From the NCBI GenBank assembly GCA_015501585.1, contig JADNRY010000310.1:1-64000 (forward strand): a stretch of 64,000 nucleotides of DNA. Reading direction: 5' to 3'. The notes beneath the pieces were generated by a model. The model saw nothing but the letters and a program-made list of their open reading frames with translations. It was not told the DNA's origin and searched no databases. The translations under genes and the position numbers were made by a program. The stretch comes from Rhodocollybia butyracea. Its lineage: Eukaryota; Basidiomycota; Agaricomycetes; Agaricales; Omphalotaceae. This document shows, piece after piece, positions 43,745 through 54,484 of the stretch. Each line of letters opens with the position of its first letter. Position 1 is the stretch's first letter.

Positions 43745-44911
43745 TCAATTGCTCATTAGTAAAGATAGGTCTGAAGTTGTGTGGATTAACTTGCGCATAG
43801 CCGTTATCCCCTCTTTTGGGTAGACATCCCAACGTCTAGTGATGGAGTCCAGTTTCTCACCAAGCTTTCCGGGTCGGAACCGAATGATCATGTTGAAAGT
43901 GTGAAGGTATTCAGACCACCAAACCTGTCGCCGAGTTAGTACTTTAGTAGTAGAGAAATACTCAAGGTTCTTGTGATCAGTAACAACATTGATTGGGTCT
44001 CCTGAGCCTTCAAGGTAGTGCCGCCAGGCTTTAAAAGCCTCGAAAATGGCTAAGAGCTCTTTGTTGTGAGTATCATAGTTGAGCTTGGCGGCCTGGAAGG
44101 TCCGGAAGAGGAAAGCAATTGGATGAATTTCTCCATCTGAGAGTCGGATTGAGAGGATAGCCGCTAAGGCGTAGTTGGAAGCGTTGGTTTCCATGATAAG
44201 TGGACAATTTGGTTCCCAATGTGTGAGAATGGATGCATGTGTGAAGGTGTACTTGAGTTTTTTGAAGGAATCCTGACATGCTGAAGACCAGAGCCATGCC
44301 ACACCCTTCCGGGTAAGCCAAGTCATCGGTACGACAATGTCGCTATAATTATAAATAAAATGTCGGTAGAAATTAGCGAAACCGAGAAAAGATTGGATGT
44401 CTTTGACTTTACGGGGAACCGGCCAGTCAACAATAGCTTTAACCTTATCTTTGGCCATGGTCAATCCTGCCAGAGAGAGAATGTAACCGAGATATTCGAC
44501 CGTATCGACTGACCAGAAACACTTCGCAGGATTGAGAAAAAGGCCGTTTGCATGGAGTCGCTGAAGGACTTTGTGAATGTGTTCCAAGTGCTGTTCTGGA
44601 TTGTCGGAATAGATGAGGATGTCATCCAGGTAAACTATGACGCAGACATCGAGCATGTCCGAGAATATGTTGTTGATGAACCTTTGAAAAGCTGTGGGAG
44701 CGTTAGTAAGACCGAAGGGCAGAACTAACCATTCATAGGAACCCCATCGGGTCCGAAAAGTAGTCTTCCATTCGTCGCCATTGGCAATTCGGACGAGACA
44801 ATAGGCGTGGGCTAGGTCAAGTTTGGTGTAGATTTTAGCTTTTGTCAGAGCATCCAAAAGGTCCGAGATTAGAGGCAGCGGGTAGCAATCCTTCTTGGTA
44901 ATCTTGTTCAA
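43745..44911 (-). pseudogene. Pol: reverse transcriptase and RNase H
   Basis: RT motifs are in order: KLDLAHAY (residues 30-37 of this segment), LPFGLTNAP, YLDD (94-97) and FLGFANFYRHFI. RNase H follows with LIMETNASNYALAAIL, where the first catalytic Asp of the usual TDAS is Asn (a GAC to AAC change), then the NKELLAIFEAFKAWRHYLEG and VTDHKNLEYF motifs. The segment is separated from the protease part by one TGA (CVDF-stop-GLNK). A frameshift follows PKEG near the end. RT itself looks intact in sequence, but RNase H has lost a catalytic residue. Confidence 0.88.
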
Positions 44912-46006
44912 TCCTCAGAAGTCCACACAAAGCCGAAGTTTACCGTCCTTCTTTGGTACAAAGAGGACCGGAGAGGAAGAGGGTCGAATGACATCAGTAG
45001 CGAGTTGCTTATCCAAGAAATTGCAAAGAGCCTGCTGCTCTGTTGGAGAGAGAGGGTAAAGGCAACCGAGCGGGGGCTCAGCACCTTCCACCAGATCAAT
45101 TTTGAGGTCAAAAGAACAATGTTCAGGAAGAACCTCAGATGCGACTTCATCGAAAACGTCGGCAAAGTCAAGGTAGTCTGCAGGGATCGGAAGTGCCTCG
45201 GAAGAAGCACTCCTGGCCAAAGGACCAGATGCTGCATAGTGTGCTGATACTTTGGGGTCAATAACCTGGAGAAGAGTTGGTTCCCTACCTGAATCTTGAC
45301 AAGCCCTATGGAAGGCGGCGGCGCTGACTAATGCAATATTGACTTCAGGAGTCTCCAAACGCGAAGCCATTTGCACAACCGAAGGGTAGGAATAGATTGG
45401 TTCGAAAGGAAACCTGTCCGATAGAGGACGAGGTTGGCGAGAGCAAGTTTGAGTCGGCGGCAAAGGTGCCGGCCGAATCGGGATAGTAGGTGGTTTCGAG
45501 GAGGAAACTGGTGCTTTTGGTCCTAACGCGGATCCGAAAAGCGAAGATGTCTGAGTGGAAACAGAGTGCTCGGTGTTACGGAAAGTAATGGTTCTGGTGA
45601 CCCAGTCAATCAACAGATTGTAGCGGGACAAGAAACTGTATCCTAAAACAGCTTTACAAGATGAGTCCAGAGAAGTGACATAAAATGCCGGAGGTAACAG
45701 CTCGCCGGATGGAAACCAAACTTCCAAAGTCACAACTTCGGAAATTGGTTTCGGAGAAAGAGAACCATCAAAGAGTCGGAGATTGATCGGCGGAATCGAA
45801 GAGGTTGGAATAGAGTTTAAATTGACATAACGCGAATCAAGGAAACAATCAGTAGAACCGGAGTCTACGTAAAAGAGCGGAAGATTCATCGGAATCTTCG
45901 GGAAGAGGGAATTCAGTAGATAAAGAAATTGTAAGTGATTGTTCATAATCGGAAAGAGCGGATGCATTGAGATAGACTTCCCCAGAGGCACAAACCTGAT
46001 CAACAC
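44912..46006 (-). pseudogene. Pol: aspartic protease and start of RT
   Basis: The protease active site reads FYVDSGSTDCFLD (Asp at about residue 48), with a later AVLGYSFLSRYNLLIDW, the usual ILG-like and flap-distal region. A Pro/Ser-rich linker and the RT N-terminal part (VFDEVASEVLPEH, PLSPTEQQAL, SSSPVLFVPKKDGKLRLCVDF) follow. The frame stops at 44912 with TGA in place of an Arg codon. The protease would process Gag-Pol. Confidence 0.85.
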
Positions 46007-46044
46007 AGCTCCCGTTTCGTACCGGGGTCCAGGAGCTGCGGATT

Positions 46045-46710
46045 ATTTTTCCGAACCGGTATTGGTCAGATTAGTCGCAGATTCCTCGGTCAAAGTGGCC
46101 CGGGCATGAGAATCCCCTGACCTCTTCTTGTCACAATTCTCCGCTTTATGCTCTCCACCACAAATCATGCACAGGCCTCCCTTATTTCGGCGTTCCACTT
46201 CAGAAGGCTTAAGTCATCCATCAGCGCCGAGAAGGTTGGCGTAAGGTTTCGGTGCAGAGCTGACTGAAGATCCAGATTTGTTGAAACCAGAAACTGAAGG
46301 GCCCGATTTGTTGTTGTTGTTCCAAGGCTTTTTCAGTTGCTGTCTGGAGCTTTGGGAAGAGTTGTTAGGTTTGTTAAAACCGGAATTCTGTGAAGGATTA
46401 TTTTGAGAGGAAGAGTACGGAGAACCCTTTTTCGTCAGAGAGGAAGTTTTACCGCCGGAGCCACCTCTGGAAGACTTTGCGACCTCTCTTTTACGTTCCT
46501 CTTCATGCCGCCAGTGCCAATTATCAATCTCAAGCACTTTGGCGCGGTATGCCGAAAGCATTGCCGGTGTTGGACCATGAACCATTTCATCCTTGATCCT
46601 TGTCGCCAAACCACGCTGATAAGCCCACTTAAGGGCGATGTCATCCCATCCTGTCATTGCCGCCAAGGTATTGAATCAGGTGTTGTATTTCCGATGATAC
46701 GCCAGCTATC
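46045..46710 (-). pseudogene. Gag C-terminal part with zinc knuckle
   Basis: From RKYNT-stop-FNTLAAMTGWDD the frame runs through a Ser/Asn/Gln/Lys-rich segment to LLGADG-stop, then continues as KPSEVERRNKGGLC and the knuckle C-M-I-C-G-G-E-H-K-A-E-N-C (C-x2-C-x3-H-x4-C, one residue shorter than the classical CCHC). Both stops are TGA in place of CGA. The knuckle would bind element RNA. Confidence 0.8.
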
Positions 46711-47990
46711 TGGCCAGGTCTGTATAATCTAGATCTTGCTGTTTGAGCATATCTGGAGTGTACAAAGGGATACCTAGGGCTATAGTGAGTCCCAAACTGT
46801 TAGCCAAAGCTAATGGCAGTCTATTGTACCCATTGAGTTGCATTGTGGATGGTATTTGTACTTGCCACACTTTGTACTCAGCCAAAGTCCTATGCAAACA
46901 GACAAAACCTAGGAAATACAAAATCTAGGAAATACTAGTGTCTGTTTAATACTAGGCTAGACTTGCTTGATGCATATTCAGGGAACTTCAACCATACAAG
47001 TTCACAAGCAGAAGTGAAGTTAACAGAAACATACTTGGCTAATTGCTAGACTATGTTCATAAAACCTAGAGTTGATTTCAATCAGTAATATTCTGATGAA
47101 TCATACAAATTAGAGAGACTTATTAATCAATGATACCCGAGGTGCTGACTGATGCCCTTTATTTTGATTACTCAGATACCCTTTTGTTTACTAATCCTTA
47201 TATGTGTCTTACTCATCCACTCTCCTTGCTTACTGATTGCTTACTGTACATATCTGTACCTATTTATAAGCCACTTCTTTGTAGTATAAAAGGGGACACA
47301 GTTTGTTGTGTTTCCCCAGGTTAGTGTAGGGTTCTCGCTCTCTCCTCAACTGAGATGGTTCATCTGTGTTCTGCCTAAGGAAGCTTAAAGTTCCTAGGGT
47401 TTGGTGAAACTGTTGTGAAATGCACAGTGAGCCAAATACCTAGACTTGGGTTCAAGTTGGCATCTCCTAGGTTCTCAGTATAATAAACACATTTGGCCTT
47501 TGCTTACTCTATTGTGAGAAGTGAAGTTATTTATTACCACTCTCTGTGTGTGAACTAGGCCACTCTCTTGAGTTATTGGTGAGACCGCGGCTTGCACAGT
47601 AAGCCAGAACCTAGAGTTTAAAGGACTGTTCTGCTCGGCAGTGTGGTGGTTGTAATTCTAGAGTGACAAGTCATATTGTTGACTTATTGTTTTTGGACAT
47701 TTGGTCCCATTGTTGAAAGGCGCTTGGCCTATTGTTTTGTTTTGGACACTTGGTCCCATTGTTGGCACTTGGCCACTTCTCTCTAAGGATTCTGAGAAGT
47801 AAAACCTAGAAAACACAATAACCCCATGTGTGGGACAGAGAAACAAGAATATAGAGTCTTGACTACAAAAGCCTAGTCAATAACAATTCAGAGGAGGTTA
47901 ACCTTTGACAACTCAATGAGACCTCGCATAAATAAAAGTGCAAGTATTAATGGTTGCAATCATGCAACTGTTGGCCCACTTGCACAGATA
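46711..47990. mobile_element. Insertion within gag, probable solo LTR
   Basis: About 1.28 kb interrupts gag between the MKENEQV region (48010) and RKYNT (46700). It contains a TATA-like AGTATAAAAGGGG near 47283 and non-coding sequence typical of an LTR, but terminal TG/CA borders and a target duplication were not secured. ACTTGGTCCCATTGTTG occurs twice near 47700 and 47750. Confidence 0.5.
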
Positions 47991-48475
47991 CATTACTGAA
48001 CCTGCTCATTCTCCTTCATCCGAATGTTACCGAGCTTGTCCTCGGCATCACCCTGGGCGTCGAAAAGACCGAAATGGTCTTGAAGTTCCTTCACGAGTGC
48101 CGAGAAGGAATTCATCCATGCAGGGGGTTTATCAGGTTTGGATCCAGGATGTCCGGTACGAACCATTCCTGAGCGGATCCGCTAAGGAAGGAAAGAGCAT
48201 ACATGACCTTTTTTTGGTCAGTGAAGTATGAAGGGTGGTCAATAAAGACTAGGGAAAGGGAAACGAGAAACTCCTTGAGTTTCCAAGGTTCGGAGCCGTC
48301 AAAGACATTGGGCTCCTTGACCTTAGCTTTGCCTTCTGAGGGCTCAGTAGACTTGCCACCAAGGATGGTCAAAGCATTTGCGATCGAATCAATAGAACCT
48401 CCGAATTTGTCCATGAGTTCTAATACTGTGCCGGCATCAGGCTGGCCACGAGCATCGAGAAATCTACCACTGTCA
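47990..48475 (-). pseudogene. Gag central part (retrotransposon gag fold)
   Basis: It reads DSGRFLDARGQPDAGTVLEL through the typical gag core FDGSEPWKLKEFLVSLSLVF, HPSYFTDQKKVMYALSFLSG and AQEWFVPDILDPNLINPLHG. A small frameshift follows, after which the other frame continues WMNSFSALVKELQDHFGLFD and LGNIRMKENEQV. This is the region of the Retrotrans_gag family. It is separated from the N-terminal part by a MITE at 48476-48845. Confidence 0.85.
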
Positions 48476-48845
48476 TCAGGAAAAGCCGTTTTTGCCTAGG
48501 TGACCCCAGAGTGGCCTAAAGCAAACTAGGTGACCTATGAATCCTATGGCATCCTAGGAATTTGGGCTCGTCCCTTGCCAGTCAAGGCTCTTGAGGATTC
48601 CCTAGGCAAGCCTAGGTTTGCCCAGGTTTGCCCAGGTGCTCCTGGGGAACACCTGGGGAACACCTGGGCAAACCTGGGCAAACCTAGGCTTGCCCTGGGT
48701 TTGCCTAGGATACCCTAGGGAATCCTCAAGAGCCTTGACTGGCAAGGGACGAGCCCAAATTCCTAGGATGCCATAGGATTCATAGGGCACCTAGTTTGCT
48801 TTAGGCCACTCTGGGGTCACCTAGGCAAAAACGGCTTTTCCTGAT
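48476..48845. mobile_element. Almost perfectly palindromic foldback MITE inside gag
   Basis: 370 bp. TCAGGAAAAGCCGTTTTTGC at the left pairs with GCAAAAACGGCTTTTCCTGA at the right, and the pairing continues almost to the centre. The centre is made of CCTAGG, CCCAGGT and ACACCTGGGG words. The flanking gag codons join in frame when it is removed. AT stands on both sides (or belongs to the termini), so a 2-bp duplication is possible. Confidence 0.9.
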
Positions 48846-49486
48846 GGTGGCAGGGACCGCCGGGGGGACACCACCATTACCTGGGGAGGAGGCGGAGGAG
48901 GACCACCACCACCATTATCGGGGTCGTGCGGAGATCCAGGGGGTCCAGGAGGATCAGGGGGAGCATCCCCATCACCACCATCAGGGTTGTTAGGAGGGTT
49001 CTCGGGAGGATTGTCGGGAGGATTATCGTCCAGATTCTCATCTTCATCTGCAAATTCTCTTTCTCCTGTGTCCTCTGGTTGTTCAACAATCGGAGGCCAA
49101 TCGTCACCCATAGTGGTATGAGATTGGTTTGAGAAGAGAGCTCCTTGGAGCTGTTCGGCAAAGGAAGGGGAAGGTGCCGAAGCGATCCTTCCACGACGAG
49201 GAGTAAGGACTAGTGCAGTACCACTAGCACTGGGAATTTCCTTAATGTCGTATTGGTCGACATTGATGTTACCTAGGACTGCCTCAGTAGAGACAGAAGT
49301 GTTCAGAACAGCTGTTGCGGGTCCAAAGCCACCCAAGCCACGTCGGCGAGGGTTTCCGGCTGCAGAAACAGAATTGTTGTAAGGCACAAATGACTGAGCA
49401 TTGGCCATGAAAGGATTAGGAGTCTCGGTTGGTTGGATCCGAGTCTCAGAGACTGTCCAAATTCTAGGTGGTTTTCTTGGAGGCAT
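48846..49486 (-). pseudogene. Gag N-terminal part
   Basis: It starts ATG at 49486 (MPPRKPPRIWTV), 90 bp inside the 5' LTR. The segment is disordered in character: Asn/Pro-rich, an acidic stretch near residue 145, and DNPPDNPPENPPNNPDG and PPGPPG repeats near the end. It is cut by the MITE at 48845. The last eight residues of the open frame come from the MITE. Confidence 0.75.
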
Positions 49487-49575
49487 TTAAAACAGTTTTT
49501 TGTCAGATACAGCGTTAACGAGTACAAGTTTAAATATACTGTTAAGATTGTGCAGGACCAAAGGTATCTGATCGG

Positions 49576-50257
49576 TGTCCGAAAGGTATAGATTGACAAA
49601 GTAGGTCTTGGACCAATATCGGAGATTGAAGATGAAGTGGGACGTGCGGTAGCTATTAGCTAGACCCTTGTCACGATCGGTGTCCGAAAGGTATAGATTG
49701 ACAAAGTAGGTCTCGGACCAATATCAGAGATCAAAGATGAAGTGGGATGTGCAGTATAGCTATTAGCTAGACCCTCGTCATGCCAAATAGTCCGAGATGA
49801 AGTTCAAAAGACAAAGATAGATTCGGCCAATGTAACGGCCGACAAGTAAGAAGGAAGAAGGATAGACTAAGGCGGAACTTAGTCAGACAGAAGGTCTGGT
49901 TTATCCAAGTTGATATTTAAACTGAGGACTACTGTACAAGGTTGTACTACTTATATACTAGGAGTCCGGGGCTTCCAGATCGGTAGAAGACAATAGTCGG
50001 AAACGTATACGGAAGACCGAAGTAAGTAATACAATCATAAGACAATAATACTCAATAGTACAGGAAGGAAATATAATTGAAAGATAATAAGAACCAATTA
50101 GGAAGTAATCCGAAAGGTCTGATGGCGGTACATCATCGGACAAAGATAAGAGATAAGATGATGGAAATAGACGGAATGGAATCGGAATGGTGCCGGGATG
50201 ATAGTAGAGGTGATCCGGCGATGATCCGAGAGATGCCGATGCGGCATGATCGTAACA
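49576..50257 (-). repeat. 5' LTR of the chromovirus
   Basis: Starts TGTTACGATC at 50257 (minus) and ends CGGACA at 49576. It has the same internal duplication of about 110 bp as the partner LTR. Several substitutions and short indels separate the two, so the insertion is not recent. Confidence 0.85.
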
Positions 50258-50860
50258 GGTGGATAGAGGGAGGCATTAACAGATATCAAGTAACAAGCAA
50301 CAAGGAATAAGAGTGACAGGCAAATGGAAAGGATAGCGAGCAGTGAGTGGTGACTAGACATAACAGGAAACATCAGACATATGACCAGTGGAGTCAAAAA
50401 AGTCTTACCTGAAGGATGTATATGCTGCATAACCAAACATAAAAAAGCCTAAGAGAAAGAAGTGCAGATGAAAATAGAAACTGAGCGTGAACAGCGTCAA
50501 AAACATACAAGGTTTAACCAGGAAATTACTGCTAAATCAGAGCAGTATTGGTGAGTGAACAAGATAGGCTTGACAGGAAGTTATTGTGAGATAGCATGAA
50601 ATAGTGTGAAGAGAGAAAAGTAAAGGACAGGATGAGATGATGGAAGAGCAAGAATAAGAGTGTTGCCTGGGAACTGACATGTCAAGTCTAACATGACATG
50701 TGATCTGTGTAAGTCAGCATGGTGGCAATGGATAGGACACACGAATGCCTACATACTACTGGCCTCAAAATTTTAAATATAATAGTGTTTAGGACTACTT
50801 TAGTCTAAAGTCATAAATTTATAGACACCAGAGGAAAAGAAATGTGAACTGCTGGCCTTA
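50258..50860. other. Intergenic, no gene recognised
   Basis: Right flank of the chromovirus. No frame, repeat or terminal structure was supported. Confidence 0.4.
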
Positions 50861-50872
50861 GGCGCTTAAAAG

Positions 50873-50969
50873 ATTTGTTGCATGCTCAAAAAGGAAGTGT
50901 TTTGATTGCTGTTTGTGAAAATTTCGCAAAAAGCAATCAAAATACTTCCATTTTGAGCATGCAACAAAC
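50873..50969. other. 38-bp stem hairpin
   Basis: Arms 50873-50910 and 50932-50969 pair at about 35 of 38 positions around a 21-bp loop. TTAGGCGC stands before and GGTGCCGCAA after, as with the 30416 hairpin (TTAGGCGCC, GCACCTAAA). It heads a TGTACA/CTTGTG array. Confidence 0.8.
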
Positions 50970-50984
50970 TTTTTTGGTGCCGCA

Positions 50985-51095
50985 ACTTGTGCAAGTGTTG
51001 TACACATGTACAAAGGTTGTGCAGCGCTTCACAAGCATCGTACACACGTGCAGAGCTTGTGCACTGCGTCACAAGCATTGTACATGTGTACAAAC
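50985..51095. repeat. TGTACA/CTTGTG palindrome array, left
   Basis: About three 40-bp units made of GTACACxxGTAC and CTTGTGCA(G/C)xGCxTCACAAG palindromes. It joins directly to the inverted block 51096-51207. Confidence 0.7.
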
Positions 51096-51207
51096 ACCGG
51101 GGGCAAGGACCGGCGCAGTTGATTTCCCACTGCCATTAACGCAGTGGTCAACGCAGGGGGTAACGCAGTCGATTTTGTGACGTCATTCTATTGAAACAGA
51201 GTTCCGG
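51096..51207 (+). repeat. Inverted repeat block, left copy
   Basis: ACCGGGGGCAAGGACCGGCG through TGACGTCATTCTATTGAAAC to TTCCGG matches the reverse complement of 52243-52356 closely. It is the boundary between the TGTACA arrays and a 1-kb central segment, so arrays plus blocks look like long terminal inverted repeats of one element. Confidence 0.75.
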
Positions 51208-52242
51208 CCGGCGGCAAGTGAATAAATGATTGATGCCTGATGGACCTTCCCCCTTGCAGCGTTATAGTTAAGTGATCCTGGAGTTCAAGCCTGGTCAAGT
51301 GCACTTCTACTTCTGACTTATTTTTCGCTCCGAGGGATAGTGCTAATATTTACCAGACTAGAACCAAGAAGTCACAATACTAAGTGCTTGGCCTACATAG
51401 CAATCATCTGCACAAACTGGCAAGAGTTGGGCAAGAGCATGAACAGGGAGCAACCACTTGACAAATTAGAAGCACCCATCTATGGCAGGGTCTCAGAGGG
51501 TGATTGGTTCCATGATACTTTATTCCTTGCATGCTAATTATCTGACAATTTGCTATTGATAGAATTTGATACCATTGAGATGTTGTCAAAATTTGTCAAA
51601 ATATCATAGGTCAGCCAAATGCTGAAAATACTACTATTACTCTCAATTCTGTGCAGCTCATTGCTGTACTGCTTAGACAGTGTGGTGATAGGGCTGAGTG
51701 GCACAATCATGATGGTAAACAGCAAACATCGGACATCATTTACTTATACTACTTACTGTAAGCTCATTATATTGGGCTGATACTAGATCTGGCATATTTG
51801 GGGTGCTGGGGACTGCTACAACATGATTATGCTGTATTTTTACATTAGTGATGAAGCCCCTGGGCTACATCCCCTCTTGGGTGATTGAAATGACAGAAAA
51901 AAACATTTATTGACATGAATAAATCAGTAAAATTTCTGCCTGGCTACGTATTGTATTTAGAAATATGTTGTTCACCTAAAGTTAAAGAGTATGCTTCCTT
52001 GTTCATGTGGTAAATATAAGGCAACACCGGAACCAGGTAATTGGTCGTGCGAAAGATTTAGGTGCTATAATGCCGGCACCTGAGTCTGGCCACAGGACTG
52101 ACATTCAAAACCCAGTCATGTCTGGCATCCATTGAGCACTGCTTGGCTCAACAGTAGATGTAGACACATTATCTGTATCTTTTAAGCCCGAAATTTGCAT
52201 GCATAGTACAAAGAATAACAAAGATCAATCACCCGGAAGGCT
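51208..52242. other. Central segment between inverted blocks, no gene recognised
   Basis: About 1 kb without a supported frame. It could be the body of a non-autonomous element or the host sequence between two oppositely oriented insertions. Confidence 0.4.
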
Positions 52243-52356
52243 CGGAATTCCGTTTCAATAGAATGACATCATAGCAAAAACGACTGCGTTGCCCCCTGCG
52301 TTGCCCACTGCGTTAATGGCAGTGGGAAATCAACTGCGCCGGTCCTTGCCCCCGGT
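52243..52356 (-). repeat. Inverted repeat block, right copy
   Basis: The mirror of 51096-51207, with GCGTTG(C) words of the type CTGCGTT repeated three times and CAGTGGGAAATCAACTGCG inside. A TGTACA array follows. Confidence 0.75.
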
Positions 52357-53110
52357 GAAAGTACAAAGCTTGTCCACCGTGTCACAAGCGCTGTAAGCCT
52401 GTACACGTGTTCAGAACTTGTGCAGCGCGTCACAAGTGTTGTACAAGTGTACAAAGCTTGTGCACCGCGTCACAAGCGCTGTACACGCGTACAGAACTTG
52501 TGCAGCGCGTCACAAGCGCTGTGCATGCGTACAGAACTTGTACACGTGTCACAAGGGTTGTACATGTGTACAAAGCTTATGCACCGCATCACAAGCGTTG
52601 TACATGCATACAGAACTTGTGACGCTGTACACGGGTACAGAACTTGTGCAGCATGTCACAAGTGTTGTACACACATATATGACTTGTACAACACTTGTGA
52701 TGTGTTGTACATGTGTACAAAGCTTCTCCAGCACGTTTCAAGTGCTGTATATGTCACATACAGACCTTGTACATGCAACCAAAAATTTGTACACCCTAGC
52801 AGAAGCTTGTACACTACATTAACACATTGTACATGTGTACAAGGCTTGTACAGCATGTCCCAAACATCATACATGCATACAAAGCTTGTATATGGTGTGC
52901 TCCAAGTACTGTACATGTGAAAAATGCCAGTACAATACCTGTACCACACTGAGCACTCATACCATGCATATACAGGCTTGGTAGTACAAGCATCATATGG
53001 TATACCTGTACAGTGTTTACAAAGTGCTATACAAACAGTACACACATACTTATGCCAAACTTCTATTACATAGTACTACTATGTACATGTGTCCAGTACT
53101 TGGGACATGC
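52357..53110. repeat. TGTACA/CTTGTG palindrome array, right
   Basis: 40-bp units, each two adjacent palindromes (GTACACGCGTAC and CTTGTGCAGCGCGTCACAAG). They are regular for about eight units, then decay toward 53100. The array is open in several frames on both strands because of its composition, and these frames are not genes. Confidence 0.8.
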
Positions 53111-53224
53111 TGTACAATTATGAGATACTGTGCAAGCACTAGTATACTAAATATTTGTCCAGTACTTGTTGCTAGACTAGGAAACACATTTTATTACTAC
53201 ATAGAAAGGAAGTAGACTGGCTAT

Positions 53225-54297
53225 AGCTTTTGACTTGTTGCAGAAGCGTGACATGGGCGTTAAGCATTAGATAAAATGTTCCCACACGCTAAGAGCCGCT
53301 CCGTTGAGCCGTGTTGAGCGTCTAGTTTACTTCCTGAGCTCACGCGCGATACCCTCTAATTATTCTGTTGTTTACCTGTATCTTTGTCTCTAATGGCTCG
53401 GCGCAAGTACATCCCCGCTCCGATATCCGATGCACAATTAGCATCCCTGCAAAAGTCCGCTTCTGGATTCGTCGCGAGTAGCAACAGTGTCCTGCAGCCA
53501 TATGGGCACCATACTTCATACCTTGGGATCTCGCCATTACGACAATACACATATCCTCTATTTAATTCATCGTTTACCTCACGTCTTGCCTCTTTACCAA
53601 TATCTGACCAACTCGTCAACTCTCCAGCAACTTTGCCGCCTGATATCTTGCCACCATTGTTTACTTCATCTGACCAACTCGTCAACTCTCCAGCAACTTT
53701 GCCCTCTCCACCTGATGTCTTGTTGTATTCTCTAGCTGATGTCCTTCCTGCTCCTGCACCTGGTTTGTACAAGGCGGACTCTCTCAATGCGAAGTTTACT
53801 CTAGAATGGGGCCGGTTGTCGTCGTCGTCGCCAGATGTTCCCTGGCCAGTAGGCCTATCCGCATTCAAAATCTCTGCCGGCTTCCAGCAAATGTCCAGTG
53901 ACCAGGGTTCGCTGTCTCCAGCGAGGAGATTCCTGAATATATTCGGAATCGACTGGGATCCAACTACATTCTATGTGCATTGCTTTATCTGATGCAGATA
54001 AGGCTCTCGCTGAGAAGCTGGAACGTAGTCCAGATAGTGACTGGATCACCTTTGTACAATCTCGCTAGATATTCTTTTCATTGATTTGTAGCTCTACGTT
54101 GTAACGTATATACTTTCCTGTGGTTACCGTAACATATGTTGATTTGTAGTTTACTTGTTAGTATACATCGATTTGTAGTTACCTGTAGTTTACTACTTCA
54201 TTTTGTACAGCTAAAAGAAGCGCCACCTCTTTGTACGTGAGAAAATTTTATCTAATGTTAAACGCCCATGTCATGCTTCTGCAATAACTACGCATCT
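53225..54297. mobile_element. Pack-MULE-like element with 9-bp target duplication
   Basis: A perfect 9-bp direct repeat ACTGGCTAT flanks it (53216-53224 and 54298-54306). Inside, the ends align as inverted repeats without gaps: AGCTTTTGACTTGTTGCAG on the left and AGATGCGTAGTTATTGCAG as the reverse complement on the right. AAGC(G/A)TGACATGGGCGTT and ATTAGATAAAAT follow. Nine-base duplications and long TIRs are typical of Mutator-like elements. There is no transposase, only one gene. Confidence 0.82.
53393..54068 (+). CDS. Unknown protein carried by the Pack-MULE-like element, frameshifted near its end
   Basis: ATG at 53393 (MARRKYIPAPISDAQLASLQ). The frame runs to TGA at 53990 (200 aa). The +1 frame immediately continues with a clearly coding end (SDADKALAEKLERSPDSDWI ... 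VQSR-TAG at 54066), so a 1-base indel near 53980 is likely. A 12-residue direct repeat, SDQLVNSPATLP, occurs twice near residues 66-105 within a Ser/Pro/Leu-rich middle part. The C-terminal part (FLNIFGIDWDPTTFYV) looks folded. No domain was recognised. It fills the element between the TIRs, which suggests a captured host gene or fragment with no transposase of its own. Confidence 0.55.
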
Positions 54298-54306
54298 ACT
54301 GGCTAT

Positions 54307-54484
54307 CATCTTCCTATGGCACTTTGGCACCCAAAAACCTGGAACACTCCTGGTTTTTTTTGGTAATGATAGAATAAAAATTCAGTCACATCACAGCCAC
54401 TGGATTTCTACTCAGAGCGCTCTTAGAGCTCCCATTGGTTTACAACAGTTGTGTCATGTTGATAGGCCTTTGAATCATCTGTGT
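54307..54484. other. Intergenic, nothing seen
   Basis: Right flank of the Pack-MULE-like element. No feature supported. Confidence 0.4.

Larger units (their letters stand above)
39915..50257 (-). mobile_element. Ty3/gypsy chromovirus, full length but decayed
   Basis: LTRs of about 711 bp (39915-40625) and 682 bp (49576-50257) frame a 9-kb interior. In the coding (minus) orientation each LTR starts TGTTACGATC and ends CTTTCGGACA, and the polypurine tract AAGAGGGGGATGC abuts the 3' LTR. The order is gag, zinc knuckle, protease, RT, RNase H, integrase, chromodomain. Both gag and pol carry stop codons, and two insertions interrupt gag. No target duplication is visible (CAGAG left, GGTGG right), which may mean recombination between elements. 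An extra gene lies on the opposite strand near the 3' LTR. Confidence 0.92.

Noticed and set aside
52407..52920. Overlapping open frames of up to 166 codons in the TGTACA array
   Set aside because: The 40-bp repeat lacks stops in several frames on both strands because of its composition. Frames rotate every three units, and nothing suggests translation.
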